9,786 nucleotides of DNA from Thermoanaerobaculales bacterium (GTDB lineage: Bacteria > Acidobacteriota > Thermoanaerobaculia > Thermoanaerobaculales > Sulfomarinibacteraceae), in contig JAOZPW010000139.1 in assembly GCA_029932545.1 (NCBI GenBank), positions 1-9,786 on the forward strand, written 5' to 3'. Below the pieces are notes generated by a model. The model saw only the letters and a list, made by a program, of their open reading frames with translations, made no database searches and was not told where the DNA came from. Shown here one piece after another: positions 6,099 through 9,786 of the stretch. Both the position numbers and the translations under genes were made by a program. How positions within the stretch are numbered: position 1 is the stretch's first letter; every line of letters begins with the position of its first letter.

Positions 6099-7478
6099 AT
6101 GCAGGGAGGGCGAGAAGGGAGCGGTCCCCAGTATCGGGCCTTTGGTCGGTCACATCTGGATCGTTTGGAACAGCTCAGTGGCCTGTCTGTGGAGCAAAAG
6201 GTCGCCCTCAAAGCGGTGTCGGCCGTTTTCCCATTCAAGGTCAACTCCTACGTTCTCGATCGTCTCATCGACTGGACCGACATTCCCAACGATCCCATAT
6301 TCCAGCTGACCTTTCCCCAAGCCGGGATGTTGGAGCCCGCCGATTTTGGTCTGCTCAGCGACCTGGTGATCCGCAAAGAGGATGAACGCCTGCTGCGGAT
6401 GGCCCGGAAGGTCCAACTTTATATGAACCCCCATCCGGCCGGACAGATGGATCTCAATATTCCGATGATCGATGGCGAATACCTGCCGGGAGCCCAGCAC
6501 AAGTACCGTGAGACCTTGCTGTTTTTTCCGTCCCAGGGGCAGACCTGTCATGCCTACTGCACCTATTGCTTCCGTTGGGCTCAGTTTGTCGGCCTGGACG
6601 AATTCAGGTTCTCAAGCAGGGAGACGGACACCCTTTTTCGCTATGTGGAGGCCCATCCGGAATTGACCGACCTCCTGCTGACCGGTGGGGATCCGTTGAT
6701 CATGTCCAGCCGAATTCTGCGGCGCTACATCGAGCCGTTGTTGGGTCCCTCGACCGAACACCTGACGACGATACGGATAGGCACCAAAGCCCTGGGCTAC
6801 TGGCCTCACCGATTCTTGACCGATCCAGATGCAGATGATCTTTTGCGCCTTTTCGAGGCTGTTCGTTCGAGTGGGCGGCAGATCGCCCTGATGGCGCATT
6901 TCTCTCATCCCAGGGAGTTGGAAACGCCGGAGTGCCGAGAGGCAATGCGTCGGATCCAGGATGCCGGCGCCGTGATCCGCTGTCAGGCGCCCCTGATCCG
7001 ACACGTCAACGACTCGGCATCGGTCTGGTCGTCGATGTGGAAGGAGCAGGTCAAGCTCGGCGCCGTTCCGTATTATCTTTTCATCGAACGAAATACAGGT
7101 CCCAAGCATTACTTTGAAGTGCCTTTGGCTCGTGCGCTCAAGATCTTTAGCCAGGCTTATGCAGAGGTTGGCGGGCTGGCGCGGACTGTTCGGGGCCCCT
7201 CGATGTCTGCTGCCCCCGGCAAGGTGTTGATTGACGGTGTGACCGAGGTTGCCGGGGAGCGGGTCTTCGTGCTGAAAATGATCCAGGGCCGAGATCCTCA
7301 ATGGGTCAACCAGGTCTTCTTTGCAAAATTTGATCCCCAGGCGGTTTGGCTGGATGACCTGGAGCCTGCCTTCGGGGAGGATCAGTTCTTCTTCGAACGC
7401 CGGATGCGCGCAATGCGATCCGGTCTGTGGGAACCCGAGTGGAAGATCGATACCGACCACGAGCAGGCAAGCGCCTGA
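6099..7478 (+). CDS. KamA-family radical SAM/PLP enzyme, substrate probably not lysine
   Basis: This 459-residue enzyme belongs to the lysine 2,3-aminomutase (KamA) family, which moves an amino group with a 5'-deoxyadenosyl radical and PLP. The [4Fe-4S] cluster motif CxxxCxxC is at C150, C154 and C157. R159, two residues on, matches the PLP-phosphate arginine of clostridial KamA (R134). TGGDPL (195-200) matches the family SGGDPL block. K375 in SAAPGKVLI is the likely PLP lysine (KamA K337). Aligned by eye, the two aspartates that bind the lysine side chain in KamA (D293, D330) are replaced by R331 in LFIERNTG and R365 in TVRGPS. The four zinc cysteines are also missing: VNDC reads VNDS (S306), and there is no cysteine after 295. 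The enzyme therefore probably acts on another, perhaps acidic, amino acid, as glutamate 2,3-aminomutase does, or on a different type of substrate. No beta-lysine acetyltransferase (ablB) lies next to it. It stands alone on the plus strand with a perfect AGGAGG. Confidence 0.88.
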   Translation: MQGGREGSGPQYRAFGRSHLDRLEQLSGLSVEQKVALKAVSAVFPFKVNSYVLDRLIDWTDIPNDPIFQLTFPQAGMLEPADFGLLSDLVIRKEDERLLRMARKVQLYMNPHPAGQMDLNIPMIDGEYLPGAQHKYRETLLFFPSQGQTCHAYCTYCFRWAQFVGLDEFRFSSRETDTLFRYVEAHPELTDLLLTGGDPLIMSSRILRRYIEPLLGPSTEHLTTIRIGTKALGYWPHRFLTDPDADDLLRLFEAVRSSGRQIALMAHFSHPRELETPECREAMRRIQDAGAVIRCQAPLIRHVNDSASVWSSMWKEQVKLGAVPYYLFIERNTGPKHYFEVPLARALKIFSQAYAEVGGLARTVRGPSMSAAPGKVLIDGVTEVAGERVFVLKMIQGRDPQWVNQVFFAKFDPQAVWLDDLEPAFGEDQFFFERRMRAMRSGLWEPEWKIDTDHEQASA

Positions 7479-7514
7479 GGAGCTTTTAGCTCTCAGCTTT
7501 GCCTTTTTCGAAAA

Positions 7515-7701
7515 GCCACAAGAAGAGCAGCCACAAAAAGGTATGAAGAAGCAAGAATAGCCACAAAAAGGCACAAAAAGGGGAATAAGAGGCCTCTAAC
7601 CTCTTTTCCTGTTGGTTTTATTAGAGGTTTCGACTGTGTTCATTGTGTTTCTCTTCGTGCATTCTTGTGCCTTTTTGTGGCTATTTTCCCCTCTTTGTGG
7701 C
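7515..7701. repeat. Cluster of GCCACAAAAAGG repeats in both orientations with a 21-bp inverted repeat
   Basis: The unit GCCACAAAAAGG occurs exactly at 7530-7541 and 7560-7571. Variants are at 7515-7525 (GCCACAAGAAG) and 7571-7581 (GCACAAAAAGG). It appears reversed at 7670-7681 (CCTTTTTGTGGC) and, with one change, at 7690-7701. Two of these lie in a perfect 21-bp inverted repeat, 7556-7576 against 7665-7685, with an 88-base interior. Inside is a small hairpin, AAGAGG (7587-7592) against CCTCTT (7600-7605), followed by TT, and a palindrome AGAGGCCTCT (7588-7597). The cluster fills the space between two convergent genes, so the large inverted repeat or the small hairpin may end transcription from either side. 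The units resemble short phased intergenic repeats seen in many environmental bacteria; that comparison is from memory. Confidence 0.8.
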
Positions 7702-7738
7702 GTTTCCCTTGAACTATTGCCGTTGCCTCAGCCGACAG

Positions 7739-9786
7739 CTACTCAATCAGGTCCTTGAACCTGTGGTTCTTGGCGAGGGCTTTGACAATCACCGGTGGCG
7801 TCAGCGGCAGGCGGTTGATCTCGACATCGAGTGCGGCACAAACGGCGTTGCGGATGGCCGCAGCAGTCGGGATGAATGCAGGTTCGCCGAGGCCCTTTGA
7901 CCCGAAGGGTCCGTGACCGGGTGCATCTTCCAACAAGGCAACCGTCACGGGTGGGGCATCGTCCGAAGTCGGGATTAAATAGTCGGTGAAACTGGGGTTG
8001 AGCAATCGCCCTTGATCGAGCTTGAGTTCTTCGGTCAAGGCCCAGCCCATCGCCTGGACGACGCCGCCCTCAACCTGACCTTCCGCTGCGGTGTGGTGCA
8101 GAACACGTCCGACGTCGTGTGCCGCAGCAACGTGTTCGACTCTGACCAGGCCGAGATCCGGGTCAACGGCGACATCGACGACGTGGCAGGCCATCGCATA
8201 CGAGGCGTAGGGTTCACCCATGCCGGTGGCCTCGTCAAACTCTCGTGGTTCAGGTCGGTACCAGCCGGTGGAGATCGTCTCGATCCGCCGAGCGGCCATC
8301 TCCCGGGTGACATCAATCAGGGGGACCGATGGCCCACCACCAGAAACTCGGGCGCAGCTCTCGGCCAGTTCGACGTCTTCCGGTCGGCAACTCAGTAACT
8401 CGGCGGCGATGGGGTCCAATCGCCGGCGGAGCCGTTCAATGGCGTCCAGTACGGCCCGTCCGGAGGAGTGGGATCCCCTTGAGGCAACCGTCGGGCCGGA
8501 ATCAGCGACCGTCGTTGTGTCCGGCTGCCACACCTGGACCTTCTCGGGTTGAATTCCAAGGGCGGTGGCGGTGACCGTCTGGACGGCGGTCAGATTCCCC
8601 TGGCCCATTTCGGTCAGGCCGACCCGGACGATGACCGAGGCATCCGGCTGCAGGATCACCACCGCAGACGACCGGTCCAGGAACTGTCCGCCGCGGTGAA
8701 GGTTGATGCCGTACAAGACCAGGCCGATGCCCCGCCCACGGCGCCAACTGTCCGGCGCCCTCATGGCTGTTTGATGCTCTTCAGAATCCTTCACCGCACG
8801 GTCCAGACAGGCTCGGGCCATCTGAGGGGCCGCAAGCGGCTGGTCAGTGCAGGTCAAGGGATCTGAGGGGGTTACGAGATTGATCCGGCGAAATTCGAGC
8901 GGGTCCATGCCCAATCGGTGGGCGAGTGTGTCCATAGTCGCCTCGGCGGCGAAACTGACCTGTGGCGCTCCGAAGCCGCGATAGGCCCCCCCGAAGAGGT
9001 TGTTGGTGAAGGCAATCCGAGTTCGAACCATGACGTTGGGAACGGCGTAGGGGCCGATGGCCGACACGTTGGCCCGTTCGGCGACCACAGTCGACAACCC
9101 GGCATAGGCGCCGCAATCCAGCACGGCTTCCACTTCGGCAAACACCAACCGCCCATCTTTGTCGGCGCCCCAACGATGGTGCACGACCATTGCGTGGCGC
9201 TTGGTCGTCACCTGGAGGTCGAATTCCCGGGAATAGAGCAGCCTGACCGGGCGCTTGGTGCGCCACGCCAATACTGCGGCACATGCTGCCGGCTCCGAAG
9301 GGTAGTCTTCCTTGCCGCCGAAGGCCCCGCCGGTCGGCGCCTGCTCGACGCGGACCGATGCCAGGGGAATTGCAAGTACCCGGGCAACGGCCTGCTGGAT
9401 GTAAAAAGGGCACTGACAACTTGCGGAAATGGTAATTCGATCACCCTCGGGCACGGCCAGGCAGGCCTGAGGTTCCAAATAGGCGTGGTCTTGTCCGCCG
9501 ATTTCATAGTGGGCCTTGACGATCACTTCGGCATCGAGATGATCAGGGTCGGTCTGACCACGAAGGACCTGGAAGGTGTGGAGCAGGTTGTCGTTGCCGT
9601 GAAGGGTCGGGGAGGCCTCGTCGAGGGCCTTTTCCGGATCGAACACCCCGAGCTGATCCTCATAGGCAGGGCTGATCGCCCGCGCGGCGTCCCAGGCCTC
9701 CTCCGGCGTACGAGCTGCCACTAGAGCCAGCCGGTCACCGACCATGCGCACTCGGTCTGTGACCAGCAGCGGTTGATCGGGGAAGT
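7739..9786 (-). CDS. Xanthine dehydrogenase-family molybdopterin-binding subunit (5' end outside window)
   Basis: The frame is open to the right edge: upstream of a GTG at 9751 it continues FPDQPLLVTDR, a normal part of the family, so the gene starts beyond the window. About 681 residues are visible, ending at TAG (7739-7741). The subunit carries the molybdenum cofactor and hydroxylates a carbon in an aldehyde or N-heterocycle using water. Motifs in order: SCQCPFYIQQAV (codons near 9421-9386), GGAFGGKED (near 9330-9305), GGAYRGFGAPQ (near 8989-8957), TEMGQGN (near 8614-8594) and GSKGLGEPAF with the catalytic Glu at 7883-7885. AYRGFG rather than VAYRCSF excludes a CO dehydrogenase of the CoxL type. 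The Glu after GGK and the Arg of YRGFG match xanthine dehydrogenase Glu802 and Arg880, which suggests a purine-like or other heterocyclic substrate, but this is not proof. FAD and iron-sulfur subunits, if separate, should lie to the right; none follows downstream. Confidence 0.93.
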   Translation of the reverse strand, partial: FPDQPLLVTDRVRMVGDRLALVAARTPEEAWDAARAISPAYEDQLGVFDPEKALDEASPTLHGNDNLLHTFQVLRGQTDPDHLDAEVIVKAHYEIGGQDHAYLEPQACLAVPEGDRITISASCQCPFYIQQAVARVLAIPLASVRVEQAPTGGAFGGKEDYPSEPAACAAVLAWRTKRPVRLLYSREFDLQVTTKRHAMVVHHRWGADKDGRLVFAEVEAVLDCGAYAGLSTVVAERANVSAIGPYAVPNVMVRTRIAFTNNLFGGAYRGFGAPQVSFAAEATMDTLAHRLGMDPLEFRRINLVTPSDPLTCTDQPLAAPQMARACLDRAVKDSEEHQTAMRAPDSWRRGRGIGLVLYGINLHRGGQFLDRSSAVVILQPDASVIVRVGLTEMGQGNLTAVQTVTATALGIQPEKVQVWQPDTTTVADSGPTVASRGSHSSGRAVLDAIERLRRRLDPIAAELLSCRPEDVELAESCARVSGGGPSVPLIDVTREMAARRIETISTGWYRPEPREFDEATGMGEPYASYAMACHVVDVAVDPDLGLVRVEHVAAAHDVGRVLHHTAAEGQVEGGVVQAMGWALTEELKLDQGRLLNPSFTDYLIPTSDDAPPVTVALLEDAPGHGPFGSKGLGEPAFIPTAAAIRNAVCAALDVEINRLPLTPPVIVKALAKNHRFKDLIE

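Noticed and set aside
6612..7574. A 320-residue open frame antisense to the KamA-like gene
   Set aside because: It mirrors codon bias of the real gene, which has complete radical SAM motifs. Its first residues come from the repeat cluster.
7515..7701. CRISPR array
   Set aside because: The repeats are about 12 bases, unevenly spaced and in both orientations, with no constant-length spacers and no cas genes.

Overview
The window carries four full-length or nearly full-length genes, one gene open at the right edge, a gene remnant at the left edge, and intergenic spaces rich in repeats and signals. The GC-rich coding sequence, ATG starts with AAGGAGG/GGGAG-type ribosome sites and sigma70-like boxes point to a bacterium. 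The citrate synthase is of the mitochondrial-like type known from Geobacter and relatives, and the diguanylate cyclase is a large PDZ/multi-membrane/GAF/GGDEF protein. Together these suggest an anaerobic or facultative member of the Desulfuromonadia (former Deltaproteobacteria). This placement is inference.

Layout. Bases 1-238 hold no recognisable gene. Bases 239-367 are the last 42 codons of a phospholipase D-like protein, cut exactly at its second half-site motif. Bases 412-442 and 558-591 are two GC-rich hexanucleotide arrays in opposite orientation. A polyprenyl-phosphate sugar-phosphate transferase for exopolysaccharide synthesis (598-1947, minus) is divergent from citrate synthase gltA (2231-3538, plus). 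Between them lies a perfect 11-bp inverted repeat that forms a strong sigma70 promoter toward gltA and a weaker mirror-image promoter toward the transferase. The gltA leader can encode a 28-residue peptide and fold a hairpin. A strong terminator (3548-3588) separates gltA from a convergent membrane diguanylate cyclase (3638-5896, minus). That gene is divergent from a KamA-family radical SAM/PLP enzyme (6099-7478, plus). A repeat-rich space (7479-7738) follows, then the molybdopterin-binding subunit of a xanthine dehydrogenase-family enzyme (7739 to the right edge, minus).

Functional reading. No gene pair here forms an obvious operon: neighbours are divergent or convergent. The sugar transferase and the diguanylate cyclase could both serve extracellular matrix formation, but nothing in the sequence links them directly. 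GltA feeds acetyl-CoA into the TCA cycle. The KamA-like enzyme is the least ordinary gene: it keeps the [4Fe-4S], PLP-lysine and PLP-arginine residues of the aminomutases but appears to have arginines where lysine 2,3-aminomutase has its two substrate-binding aspartates, and it lacks the zinc cysteines. It probably does not act on lysine.
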